Shown piece after piece: positions 19,607 through 29,043 of a stretch of DNA of 32,243 bases. The notes under the pieces are model-generated. The model did no database searches and was not told the DNA's origin. It was given only the letters and a program-made list of their open reading frames with translations. Positions within the stretch are counted from its first letter, which is position 1. Every line of letters begins with the position of its first letter. The stretch comes from a bacterium (GTDB lineage Bacteria; Margulisbacteria; Marinamargulisbacteria; SXXA01; JAHFDB01). Position numbers and translations under genes: made by a program. Location of the stretch: assembly GCA_023249195.1 (NCBI GenBank), contig JAHFDB010000016.1, positions 1 through 32,243 on the forward strand. The letters are read 5' to 3'.

Positions 19607-22168
19607 GTGCTTGATTCCCCTTGTAAAATCCGGTACTATCGGCGGTTCAAATTCACAAGCCATAAGAAGGGGAATTTTTTTGGCCTGAGTAGGAAGTGGG
19701 ACATCTCGGTGTACTTTAGCAAGATTCTGGCAGTTAGATCTTCGTCTAGCTCAGATAGCCTTTTTAGTTCCCCAACCTCAAGTTCCCCTGCTCCTACAAG
19801 AAGAACGCCTCCTACTTTTTGTACAACAGATATTGATCCTGCCGCATTTAATGCGATTCGAGAGACTTACGAAACAAAATTTACAGAGAGCTTGTCTCGG
19901 ATGAATCTTTCTCAGAAACAGAAGGATATTGTCCAGGTTTTAGGAATCCAAGCGGCCTGGAATGCGATGAGAATTACCATGGCAACGTTGAGAATGGAAA
20001 GCCAGGCTGTGAACGCTTATCTGGCAAAACATGACAGCCTCGAGGCCTTCCTAGAGACCCTCAAACAATGTAGGCCCACCCGAAATGTGTATACGATGCA
20101 TCCGACCGTTATTGTTGCTCCTAAAGATAATGAGTTGATCTACGATCTGTCTCTGGCCTTGATTGAGGGGGATGAGCTTGGCATTAAGGCCTGCATCGAG
20201 GCGCTATCGACGCATACCGCAGCTTCTCCACTTCGGAGTCCCAATACTAAGGTAGATGCCGCCATTGCCCTGTGTCGCGGCGTGGATGATTTTGCAGAGG
20301 CTATCGAGCATGCCTTTGTGCACTTTAATAAAATGTGTTTGGCAATCAAGCCTGCCGATTATGCCCGCTCAGGAAAAAGAGACTTATTCAAAGCCTTTGC
20401 ACAAAAACTAGTGGGTGCCACAATTCCCCATTCTTGGGTTCCTTTTGATATGGATGGAGACAGGTTTGAACCAGCAACTGCGATGGCTGCGGCAGGGATA
20501 TTTAGAATCACCTTTCTTGAGAAACTTTTCCGCGCTATTCCCGATACATTCCCCCAAAAAAATAGGGTAGGCATTTCTTTAAGACATGCCATTGAAGCCT
20601 TTTTGGCAGAAGGGCCCCCTCTGATCGAAGAAGAAAAAGAATATCCTGAGACCCTTAGGGCCTTGCTCGTCACACTTCCTTCAGGAACCCTGATGAGCGA
20701 TAGTGAACTTCTGAAAGAAATCGTTAAACTAAAAACACATCGGTCCCAACATATCTATCTGCTCGCTTCTATAGCTGAAACTGTCGGTTTTTATGGAACA
20801 AAATTTCATATTCGCCAAGAGGGCGAAGTGATTCGAGCTGCGTTAACTGCACTAGAAAAAAAACCGCCAGAACAATCCATAGATGAGTACATTAATGGGC
20901 TTGATAAGGGCCCTAAAACCCACGAGTTTTTGCAGATGATGATCGCCCTAAAGGGTCTGCAAGCACAGAACCCCAATGCGCTACATCGACTGATTATTAG
21001 CCAGGCCAATGAGGGCGACTTTTCTGCAGGGAAAGCCCTTTTGAGTACACTTGGAATGACACTCAAGCTTTGTCCGCTGATTGAAGAAACCCGAAAAATG
21101 GGAAATATAAAAACCTATGTTGAAGAAATGCTTCAACATCCAGAACAAATTGTAGCTCAGGGAAACCGCATTTATGTCCAACTGGCTGGAAGTGATGCTT
21201 CTCGGGTCGGGGGGGTTCCCGCAGCCAGAATTCAACAAGTAACCGCCGTTTTTGAGATAGCAGAACTCGTCCGTACCCATAACCACAGAAAGGGTACAAA
21301 CTTTGAGTTGGTGCTCTTTAATGGTGCGGGGGGATCTCCGCTTCGCTGTGGCCCAATCGGGGATCCCTTCCACCATCATTCAGGTGTTACCCACTCCATG
21401 GTAAATCCTCAAGGGGTTCGCACAGAAAGAACACAGCAAGGAATCGCTGCATTGGGAGACAAAGGTGTCCACCATCCCGCTTACTATATGGCTCTACTGC
21501 ACGCGATCGATCATCACTGGCAAAGGGGACCCCATACGCAACCCTCTTTGAGGGCTGCTTTTATTGAAGATCTGAGAGACATTGCAGAGACCTCAGAAAC
21601 AACCTATCGGGAAATTTGGACGGCTTTACCTCCAGATGTGTGTGCCGAGTTCAAAGGTTTGCAGACACTTTATGGCCAGCTCAATGGGGGTGCGAGAAAA
21701 ATAAAACGGGCCGATGGGCCTGAGGTTAAAGAACCCGATAAAGAACCTTGGGATAAAGTGCGTGCTATTACTCAAAACGCAGTCCAGTATATTTTTGGGG
21801 TACTCTTAAGCATGGTAACGGCCCCCCAAGTACTTCGGGATCTCGCGCTCATTTTAGAAAAATCAGATCTCACTTCAGACGAAAGACAGATTGTGTCTGA
21901 CCTGATATCTGATCTTAGAACCCGCATTAAATTAATATCTCCGTTTATTGATCTCGGAAACGCCGCGAGAGTAAGCGAAGAAGTGCGCCGATCTCATCAA
22001 GAGATGCTGGATATCGAAGGTGCCATGAATGAAGCACGACTCCATAACCCGCAACCAGATGTGATCCATTCAGCACGAAAAATCATTGAAACGTCGACAG
22101 ACCCAGAACAACGCAAACGGGCCGCATGGCTATTATTAAATGCCAGCGCTGTGATAAGGGTGGCTTAA
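19607..22168 (+). CDS. Divergent phosphoenolpyruvate carboxylase-like protein
   Basis: Collinear PEPC landmarks: YTMHPTV (TAHPTE), DMDGDRFEPAT (DRDGNP), ETVGFYGTKFHIRQE (FGLHLAKLDIRQE), LCPLIEE (VPLFET), QLAGSDASRVGG (MLGYSDSAKDAG), LVLFNGAGGSPLRCG (LFHGRGGSIGRGG), GARKIKR (GSRPAKR), VRAITQN. True start uncertain: GTG 19607 directly follows an in-frame TGA; GTG 19709 is an alternative. Confidence 0.75.
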   Translation: MLDSPCKIRYYRRFKFTSHKKGNFFGLSRKWDISVYFSKILAVRSSSSSDSLFSSPTSSSPAPTRRTPPTFCTTDIDPAAFNAIRETYETKFTESLSRMNLSQKQKDIVQVLGIQAAWNAMRITMATLRMESQAVNAYLAKHDSLEAFLETLKQCRPTRNVYTMHPTVIVAPKDNELIYDLSLALIEGDELGIKACIEALSTHTAASPLRSPNTKVDAAIALCRGVDDFAEAIEHAFVHFNKMCLAIKPADYARSGKRDLFKAFAQKLVGATIPHSWVPFDMDGDRFEPATAMAAAGIFRITFLEKLFRAIPDTFPQKNRVGISLRHAIEAFLAEGPPLIEEEKEYPETLRALLVTLPSGTLMSDSELLKEIVKLKTHRSQHIYLLASIAETVGFYGTKFHIRQEGEVIRAALTALEKKPPEQSIDEYINGLDKGPKTHEFLQMMIALKGLQAQNPNALHRLIISQANEGDFSAGKALLSTLGMTLKLCPLIEETRKMGNIKTYVEEMLQHPEQIVAQGNRIYVQLAGSDASRVGGVPAARIQQVTAVFEIAELVRTHNHRKGTNFELVLFNGAGGSPLRCGPIGDPFHHHSGVTHSMVNPQGVRTERTQQGIAALGDKGVHHPAYYMALLHAIDHHWQRGPHTQPSLRAAFIEDLRDIAETSETTYREIWTALPPDVCAEFKGLQTLYGQLNGGARKIKRADGPEVKEPDKEPWDKVRAITQNAVQYIFGVLLSMVTAPQVLRDLALILEKSDLTSDERQIVSDLISDLRTRIKLISPFIDLGNAARVSEEVRRSHQEMLDIEGAMNEARLHNPQPDVIHSARKIIETSTDPEQRKRAAWLLLNASAVIRVA

Positions 22169-22213
22169 TCCGCTTCCGTTCATAGAAAACCAGAAAAATA
22201 AGGAGAAAAAAAA

Positions 22214-25200
22214 ATGGCACTCGTACAAAGAATGGTCCAGCAACTAGAATCTCGTGGAGCACACTTAGCCACCCAATTGAGAACGCGAGGGCTCACCCCA
22301 GCAAGCTGTGCTCAAACAAAAGCCCACAGACCCATGGCTCCAAAGCAAGTTCTTTCCCCTGCTCAAGTAAGATTACCTATTTCAGCCGGCAACACCATGG
22401 CTTTACGTAGCCGAATGGATGGTGAAATTGCCAGAAGGTTTCTGTCCACCATGTCTACCCGGTCTGAACCTCGTCCTAAGCCTGGACAAAAAACGGTAGT
22501 GATCATCGGGCGGGGGCCAGCGGCAGATCAAACATCTTTTGCAGCACGAGCACAGGGTCATTTTGTTGTTCAAGTCTGTTCACGAGATGATAAGCCTGTC
22601 GGATATGCTAACCGAGTAGTGCCACTCTCTGGAACAGGAACTGCGGCTTATATGAATACGAAAGAAATAATTGAAATTGCAAAAAGCGTAAAAGCAGATA
22701 TGGTTCACCCAGGATGGGGGCTTCTTTCCGAAAATCCAGCTGCATTTCTCGAATTCGAACAAGCCGGCTTAAACATGGTCGGGCCTTCTTCTGATGCCAT
22801 GGCGAAATTGGGAAGTAAAGCCTCTGCCATGAGATGTGCCAAAGAAGCTGGGGTTCCTGTGGTTCCCTCCAGTGAAGTATTGCTGGATGTTGAAGCAGCT
22901 GTAGCATTTGCAAATACCACCGTATACCCTATTAACATCGTATCTGTTGCCGGGGGCGGAGGTCGTGGCCAAAAAATGGTCGAAAATGAAGCTCAGTTAA
23001 GAGCGTGTTTTCCCGAAGTGAGAGCCCAAGCACAGTCTTTATTTGGAAACCCCGATGTTTTTTTGAAGAAATTTCTTATAGATACTCCCGAAAGACCCTT
23101 GCAACATATTGAAGTACAAATTCTGATGGATAAAGAGGGAAATGCGCTTGACCTTGGTCCATATAATTATAAACTCACCCGAAATTGCACTTTACAAGAT
23201 AATGGTCAAAAAATTGCCGAAGAAGGGCCTGCTGATCCTGCCCAAAAAGAAATATGGAATAGGATGGTTGCAGATTCCATTCGACTTGCGAAATTGGGGG
23301 GATACACAGGTGCTGCCACTGTTGAGTTTCTTTTTGATCAAGCCACAGGAAACTATTACTTTTTAGAGGTAAATACACGCCTTCAAGTAGAAAATGGGGT
23401 GACAGCACAGGTGACAGGCATTGATATTCCTGCTGCCCAATACAAAATTGCGATGGGTCAAACGATAGCTCACATTTTTCCGCCTCATATAGGCGAAGGA
23501 CCCGACAGGTTTGCAGCTCAGGTGCGTATCAACGGAAAAAGGGTCAAAAAGAGGGGCGAAGCTGTGGGAACTGTTCCAAATCCACAAGAAAGATTTCCAC
23601 TTGTTATACCCCCTAGACACGTCACCGTAGTCGGCGCCCCAACAGGGGTTCCTCAGGCTTTCGACTCTACCGTAGCACTTGTGATTGCAGCGGGCGATTC
23701 AAGAGATAGCGCCCTTGATCAACTGACCACCTCCTTAACAGAAGGCTATTTCCCTGGCACCAGTGTGGATCTTGCCATAGCCGCGATAGAAGATGGTCGA
23801 TTCAGAGCGGGTACTCACGGAGTGGGCGCATTAAACAGATGGATGCAAGAGCCCTCTTTTCAAGAAACAATTCAAGAACCTCGCAATCGATGGGATCAAG
23901 CCTATAAACTGGCTAAATATGCTGCTGACGTAACCGTAAACGGCCCCCCACCTTCTTTAGGAGTCGTCAATCCGCTACCGGCATGTATCCCAAGACTTCC
24001 ACAGCCCGATCTTTCATCTCTGAAGGGTATCGCACCTCAAAAATCTTACGGACAAACCTGGACAGAGGGAGGGGCATCCGCTGTTGTCGCAAGATGGAAA
24101 CAAGAGGCAAAAGAAGGAAAAATTCATCTTCAAGACAACTCTTTAAGAGACGGCCCCCAAACTACCCAAGCCAATCGCGTTGTCCATTCAGATACGATGA
24201 TGGCTACAGAATTTTTAAATGCCATTGCACACACCACAGCTGCCCCTGCAGCCGTAGAGGTTGGAGGTGGCGCCAATACCCATGTTCAGTTGAGATTCCT
24301 TAGAGAAGATCCCTTTGGAAATACAAAAGATCTTCAAGAAGCAATGACCCATGTGATTACATCTGCCCTTATGAGGGCAGCGAGTACCGTTGCCTATGGA
24401 GATACCTCACCCGATTTAACAACGGTCGATGAAGTCTATATGAGGATGGTAAAAGAAGGTGGCATCAGAAAGCTCAGAATTTTTCACGCCTTTAACGATG
24501 TTTCACGCATTGGCGAAACCGAGTTAAGACAATTGGAACAAGCCGTTTGTGCAGGGGCAAAAACGGGTGCCATTCTGGAACTGTGCGCGGTTTTTCATCC
24601 TGACCACACAACACAAGACTATGTCCATATTTTTCAAAGGCTGCACGCTGCAGCAACGTTGCACGGGGCACAGGATCGGGTTATGTTTTGCATCAAAGAT
24701 GCCCAAGGAAGAATTGGCACAGACAATTATGGCCCCCTTGAAGAGGTAGTCGCTGGGGTAGCCAGTGCCATTGGAAAACCCCCTGAAAACGTTTTGTTCA
24801 GTCTACATACACATAATAGTCGTCAAACATCTGCGGAAGTCTATCGTCACTTGGCAGAGAAAGGGTTCTCCTTTTTTGATTTTTGCCGAGACCCTCGGGT
24901 AGCCAATGGAACACAGCCCGGCTTGGGTCAAGTAGTGGGTACTTTGCGCCAAGAGGGGCGAACCCTTCCCGATTTGGGGGCTTGGGGAGGGCTCAACGCC
25001 TATGACGAGGCTATGATGGCCCGATATGCACCCTTTATGCCCAAGGATAGCCTGACTCCTCATTTGGCCGCTGTGGTGGGGCTTCCCCCGGGCATGATGT
25101 CGAATGTTTTTGTCCAGTACGAAGCTGTCATAAAAGACCGGATTCCAGACCCAGGAATAAGAAAAGAAAAATTCCAGTGGTTCTTGGCTCTTTATAAAAT

Positions 25201-26167
25201 TGTATTGGATGACTTATTTCATGTAACAGGGGTGACCCCAGCCTCAAAAGACGCTGGAGAAGTGGCTTTGGCACTCTTGCTAAAAGACCCTTATTATTTA
25301 TCCACCACAGACTCTCCGCTTGCAACCCTCAATCGGCTAGATTCGGACCCTCTATTTAGAGCAGAATTTAGAGATCGCGTCCTTACATGCATGGTAAACG
25401 ATGTGCTCAACAGCCCCCCGGCGTCATTACTCGCCATGGGGAAAGGGCACAAAGGCCGCCCCCCGTTCCACTATCATCCGACATTACAAGCCGCATTTTC
25501 TGCCAGAGGATTAGTGCCCGAGACTGTGATCCCCCTAGCCCCAGAAGAAGGGCCTGCACGGTTTGAAGCAACATTAAGAAGAGACATGGATTTATTAAGA
25601 ACGGAATTTTTAAGAAGAATAGACCCAAGCCTCTGCGTGCTAGGGCACGTTTTTTCCCCTAAAGAAATACGTGATTATTACGCACATCAGGATGAATTTG
25701 GGGTTATTCCCCCTGGCCTTGAGACTTCTCTTTTTGGAATTCCAGTGGGAACTGAAAGAGAATATTCATGGGCAGGAAGAACACTTGTTATAAAAACGCT
25801 TTCTGTAGGACCCATCGATGCAACAGGGCATCGATTAGTACTGATGGAAATTGACGGTCACCCATGTAGCCAACGGGTTAAAGATAGAAGGGTCTCTTCA
25901 ACTCAACCAGCGTCTCTAAAGGGCTCTGTAAGAATTCTAGACACTCCAACAGAGCACGAAGAAACAACGCCTATGCCAGGACAACTGATTACACTCCATG
26001 TCAAATCTGGCGATACCGTCAAAGCAGGTCAAATTCTTGGGATACTAGAAGCCATGAAAATGCAAACGCCCTTGATAGCGAGAAGAGACGGGGTTGTTAC
26101 TCTTGCTGAAGGAATTAAAGTGCATCAAGATCTTCCCGCTAAGGCATTGGTCTGTACAGTCCATTAG
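22214..26167 (+). CDS. Divergent single-chain pyruvate carboxylase-like protein (BC + CT + biotinyl domains)
   Basis: BC-like domain (MVHPGWGLLSENPAAFLEFEQAGLNMVGPSSDAMAKLGSKASAM, GGGGRG, FLEVNTRLQVEN), CT domain (LQDNSLRDGPQTTQA, CIKDAQG, LHTHN, GVTPASKDAGEVALALLL), biotin attachment motif EAMKMQTP; AGGAG RBS at 22201. Confidence 0.88.
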   Translation: MALVQRMVQQLESRGAHLATQLRTRGLTPASCAQTKAHRPMAPKQVLSPAQVRLPISAGNTMALRSRMDGEIARRFLSTMSTRSEPRPKPGQKTVVIIGRGPAADQTSFAARAQGHFVVQVCSRDDKPVGYANRVVPLSGTGTAAYMNTKEIIEIAKSVKADMVHPGWGLLSENPAAFLEFEQAGLNMVGPSSDAMAKLGSKASAMRCAKEAGVPVVPSSEVLLDVEAAVAFANTTVYPINIVSVAGGGGRGQKMVENEAQLRACFPEVRAQAQSLFGNPDVFLKKFLIDTPERPLQHIEVQILMDKEGNALDLGPYNYKLTRNCTLQDNGQKIAEEGPADPAQKEIWNRMVADSIRLAKLGGYTGAATVEFLFDQATGNYYFLEVNTRLQVENGVTAQVTGIDIPAAQYKIAMGQTIAHIFPPHIGEGPDRFAAQVRINGKRVKKRGEAVGTVPNPQERFPLVIPPRHVTVVGAPTGVPQAFDSTVALVIAAGDSRDSALDQLTTSLTEGYFPGTSVDLAIAAIEDGRFRAGTHGVGALNRWMQEPSFQETIQEPRNRWDQAYKLAKYAADVTVNGPPPSLGVVNPLPACIPRLPQPDLSSLKGIAPQKSYGQTWTEGGASAVVARWKQEAKEGKIHLQDNSLRDGPQTTQANRVVHSDTMMATEFLNAIAHTTAAPAAVEVGGGANTHVQLRFLREDPFGNTKDLQEAMTHVITSALMRAASTVAYGDTSPDLTTVDEVYMRMVKEGGIRKLRIFHAFNDVSRIGETELRQLEQAVCAGAKTGAILELCAVFHPDHTTQDYVHIFQRLHAAATLHGAQDRVMFCIKDAQGRIGTDNYGPLEEVVAGVASAIGKPPENVLFSLHTHNSRQTSAEVYRHLAEKGFSFFDFCRDPRVANGTQPGLGQVVGTLRQEGRTLPDLGAWGGLNAYDEAMMARYAPFMPKDSLTPHLAAVVGLPPGMMSNVFVQYEAVIKDRIPDPGIRKEKFQWFLALYKIVLDDLFHVTGVTPASKDAGEVALALLLKDPYYLSTTDSPLATLNRLDSDPLFRAEFRDRVLTCMVNDVLNSPPASLLAMGKGHKGRPPFHYHPTLQAAFSARGLVPETVIPLAPEEGPARFEATLRRDMDLLRTEFLRRIDPSLCVLGHVFSPKEIRDYYAHQDEFGVIPPGLETSLFGIPVGTEREYSWAGRTLVIKTLSVGPIDATGHRLVLMEIDGHPCSQRVKDRRVSSTQPASLKGSVRILDTPTEHEETTPMPGQLITLHVKSGDTVKAGQILGILEAMKMQTPLIARRDGVVTLAEGIKVHQDLPAKALVCTVH

Positions 26168-26210
26168 TTCTCCCATTGCAAAAACCACACTTTTTCCTTA
26201 TGTTTAGGGT

Positions 26211-27617
26211 ATGTCCAAAAATACCCTTTACGATAAAGTGTGGGATTCCCACAAAGTTACGACCCTGCCTAATGGGCAGGATCAGCTTTTCATAGGCCTT
26301 CACCTTATTCACGAGGTGACAACCCCCCAAGCGTTTGCCTCTCTAAAAGAACGGGGTGCCCGTATGGCCTTTCCTCATCGCACATTTGCGACCATTGACC
26401 ATATTATCCCCACTTTAAGTCAGCAACGGCCCTTCCAGGATAACCAAGCCGAGCTCATGACCGAGGCATTAGAAAACAATGTGAAGCAATTTGGCATTCC
26501 ATTTTTTGATACGTCTACGAACAAACAAGGCATTGTCCACGTCATTGGTCCCGAATTAGGCCTCACTCAACCGGGAATGACCATTGCCTGTGGAGACAGC
26601 CATACCAGCACTCACGGGGCCTTCGGTTCTCTGGCCTTCGGAATTGGCACCACAGAAGTGGGCCAGGTATTAGAAACTCAGTCGCTAGCTCTCAATCGCC
26701 TGAAAGTGCGCCGCATTCAATTTAATGGCCTTTTAGCGCCCGGGACCTATGCGAAGGATGTGATTTTAAAAATTATTCACATATTGGGTGTTAAAGGTGG
26801 CATTGGCTTTGCCTATGAATTTGGCGGTGACGTTTTCGACGCCATGTCTATGGAAGAACGCATGACCGTTTGCAACATGAGCATCGAGGGTGGGGCCAGA
26901 ATTGGCTATATAAACCCCGATGACATCACATTTAATTATCTTAAAGACAAAGAATATGCCCCAAAGGGAGAGGCGTTTAAAGTGGCTGTAAAGCATTGGA
27001 AATCGCTCGCTTCAGGTTTAGATGCACGCTATGACGATGGGCTTACTTTGCACACCCAAGATCTACAACCCATGGTGACTTGGGGGGTGAATCCGGGGCA
27101 GTCGGTGGGTGTGACGCAGATGTTGCCTGAGTTAGACTCCTTTTCAAAGGAAGATAAAAAAACAGCCGAAGAGGCCTATGCCTATATGAAATTCAATCCT
27201 GGGATGTCCCTGGTTGGACACCCCATTGACGTGGTGTTTATTGGGTCTTGCACCAATTCGCGTCTTTCTGACCTTCGTGAGGCCGCCACCGTGATGGCGA
27301 AAGGCAAGGTAGCCCCACACGTCAAAGCTATTGTCGTTCCAGGTTCCCAACAGATCAAAAAACAAGCGGAAGCGGAAGGCCTTGCCGATATTTTCAAAGC
27401 AGCGGGGGCCGAGTGGCGTGAAGCCGGATGCTCGATGTGTTTGGCCATGAACCCCGACAAACTGATAGGCGACCAATTGTGTGCCTCGACCAGCAACCGA
27501 AATTTCATGGGCCGGCAAGGAAGTCCCACAGGCAGAACCCTTTTAATGAGTCCCGCTATGGCTGCGTTTGCTGCGATTCAAGGCGAAATAGGGGATGTGC
27601 GCGAGGTAATCGGATGA
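26211..27617 (+). CDS. leuC: 3-isopropylmalate dehydratase large subunit
   Basis: [74 protein letters not shown]. Confidence 0.97.
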   Translation: MSKNTLYDKVWDSHKVTTLPNGQDQLFIGLHLIHEVTTPQAFASLKERGARMAFPHRTFATIDHIIPTLSQQRPFQDNQAELMTEALENNVKQFGIPFFDTSTNKQGIVHVIGPELGLTQPGMTIACGDSHTSTHGAFGSLAFGIGTTEVGQVLETQSLALNRLKVRRIQFNGLLAPGTYAKDVILKIIHILGVKGGIGFAYEFGGDVFDAMSMEERMTVCNMSIEGGARIGYINPDDITFNYLKDKEYAPKGEAFKVAVKHWKSLASGLDARYDDGLTLHTQDLQPMVTWGVNPGQSVGVTQMLPELDSFSKEDKKTAEEAYAYMKFNPGMSLVGHPIDVVFIGSCTNSRLSDLREAATVMAKGKVAPHVKAIVVPGSQQIKKQAEAEGLADIFKAAGAEWREAGCSMCLAMNPDKLIGDQLCASTSNRNFMGRQGSPTGRTLLMSPAMAAFAAIQGEIGDVREVIG

Positions 27618-28225
27618 GTACCACTTTAAAACGACATTTTTTTTCAGGAACAGCGGTCCCAATTGAGGGGGATGACCTTGACACAGACCGTATTATTCCT
27701 GCCCGTTTTTTAAAGGAAATTACCTTTGAAAACATGGGAAACTATCTTTTTCATGATGTGCGCTTTGACAGTCAAGGCAAGCCTGGAACTCATCCCCTCA
27801 ACGACCCCGCATTTAAGGATGCCTCTTTGATGGTGGTGGGAAACAATTTTGGGTGCGGGTCTTCTCGTGAACACGCCCCACAAGCGATTATGCGTTATGG
27901 TATTCAGGCGATTATTGGTGAATCATTCGCCGAAATTTTTGCGGGAAACTGCAAAGCCATTGGGATGCCTGCGGTAAGTGCGACACCCCATGATATTCGA
28001 TTATTATACCAGTACATTTATGACAACCCTCGCAAAAAGATTGACCTCAATCTTACCACTAAAACCGTGCATTTTGGCGATCACACAATAGCAATAGACC
28101 TTCCCGAATCTAGGCGTTCGGTTTTTTTGGAAGGCACCTGGAATGCCTTGGAACTGCTTAAATCGAATGAAAAGCGTGTTCAAGAAACAGCAAAAAAGCT
28201 GCCTTATATGACAGGGTTTGCATGA
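27614..28225 (+). CDS. leuD: 3-isopropylmalate dehydratase small subunit
   Basis: [65 protein letters not shown] 27614 overlaps leuC stop, so the ORF extension to 27428 is not needed. Confidence 0.97.
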   Translation: MSTTLKRHFFSGTAVPIEGDDLDTDRIIPARFLKEITFENMGNYLFHDVRFDSQGKPGTHPLNDPAFKDASLMVVGNNFGCGSSREHAPQAIMRYGIQAIIGESFAEIFAGNCKAIGMPAVSATPHDIRLLYQYIYDNPRKKIDLNLTTKTVHFGDHTIAIDLPESRRSVFLEGTWNALELLKSNEKRVQETAKKLPYMTGFA

Positions 28226-28575
28226 TTTTCAAATTGCTTTTAGTGATTTTAGTTAGAACCTGCACCGATATTTCATTTAAAATGGCTGTCTATCGGCTTC
28301 ATTTTGACTCGGTCTCGACCTTGGCTGCTAACATGAAAAAAATGATCGCAAGCCCTTACCTGTGGCTGGGTGGTTTTTTTGGCATTGCCAATATGCTGGC
28401 TTGGTCGTTTAGCCTCCAAGAAATTGACCTAAGCTATGCCTATCCCTTCTTGAGCATTAGCTATGTGACTATTATTTTATCGGGAAAATTCTTATTCCAT
28501 GAAAATTTGGATAAGAATAAAATGATTGGCATCGGGTTTATTAGCCTGGGCGCCGTGATTTTATTTTTAGGATAG
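28222..28575 (+). CDS. Small multidrug resistance / EamA-like half-size transporter (copy 1)
   Basis: 117 aa, four TM helices, LSYAYPFLSISYVTIILSGKFLFHENLDKNKMIGIGFISLGAVILFLG; overlaps leuD stop. Confidence 0.75.
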   Translation: MIFKLLLVILVRTCTDISFKMAVYRLHFDSVSTLAANMKKMIASPYLWLGGFFGIANMLAWSFSLQEIDLSYAYPFLSISYVTIILSGKFLFHENLDKNKMIGIGFISLGAVILFLG

Positions 28576-28583
28576 TGCTTTTT

Positions 28584-29033
28584 ATGAAAAAAATTCTCAT
28601 TTTTATTATGATCCCTGTTTTTTTAACCACCGTGGGTGAATTTATTCTGAAGTTCAACATCAATCATTTAGACGCCTCCCCTAAACCTCATCCACACATT
28701 CAACATGTCATTGATTCTATCCCTTTTGTATCGACCCCGATGAGTGAGAAACTAACCGACGCCATGATGTATTTGACAACGGTGGCCTTTCATCCCGGCA
28801 TTGTGTTGGCAATAGCCTGCATTGTTATTGGGGGCGTATTATGGGTATTGGCGATGTCTAAGTTCGAGTTGTCTTTTTTATATCCCTTTTTAAGTATTAA
28901 CTATCTGGCCATTGTGATAGGATCGCAGTTTATTTTGGGTGAATCGGTCAGCATATATCGATATGTGTCGATAGTGTTAATTATCATTGGGCTATTTTTT
29001 ATTTCAAAAAGCCCCTATTCAGACAGCCAATAA
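28584..29033 (+). CDS. Small multidrug resistance / EamA-like half-size transporter (copy 2)
   Basis: LSFLYPFLSINYLAIVIGSQFILGESVSIYRYVSIVLIIIGLFFIS; start taken at ATG 28584 (GTG 28575 possible). Confidence 0.75.
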   Translation: MKKILIFIMIPVFLTTVGEFILKFNINHLDASPKPHPHIQHVIDSIPFVSTPMSEKLTDAMMYLTTVAFHPGIVLAIACIVIGGVLWVLAMSKFELSFLYPFLSINYLAIVIGSQFILGESVSIYRYVSIVLIIIGLFFISKSPYSDSQ

Positions 29034-29043
29034 AGGAATTTTT

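Noticed and set aside
20981-21379. 132-aa minus-strand ORF inside the PEPC-like gene
   Set aside because: Antisense to a long ORF with clear homology; no RBS or family signal
19607-26167. Interpretation of the carboxylase pair as decaying pseudogenes
   Set aside because: Both ORFs are very long and uninterrupted, and several metal/biotin-site residues are retained; degeneration would be expected to introduce stops or frameshifts
27144-27518. 124-aa minus-strand ORF inside leuC
   Set aside because: Antisense shadow of a highly conserved gene
27428-27613. N-terminal extension of the leuD ORF in the track
   Set aside because: Overlaps leuC out of frame; LeuD homology starts at ATG 27614 with ATGA coupling
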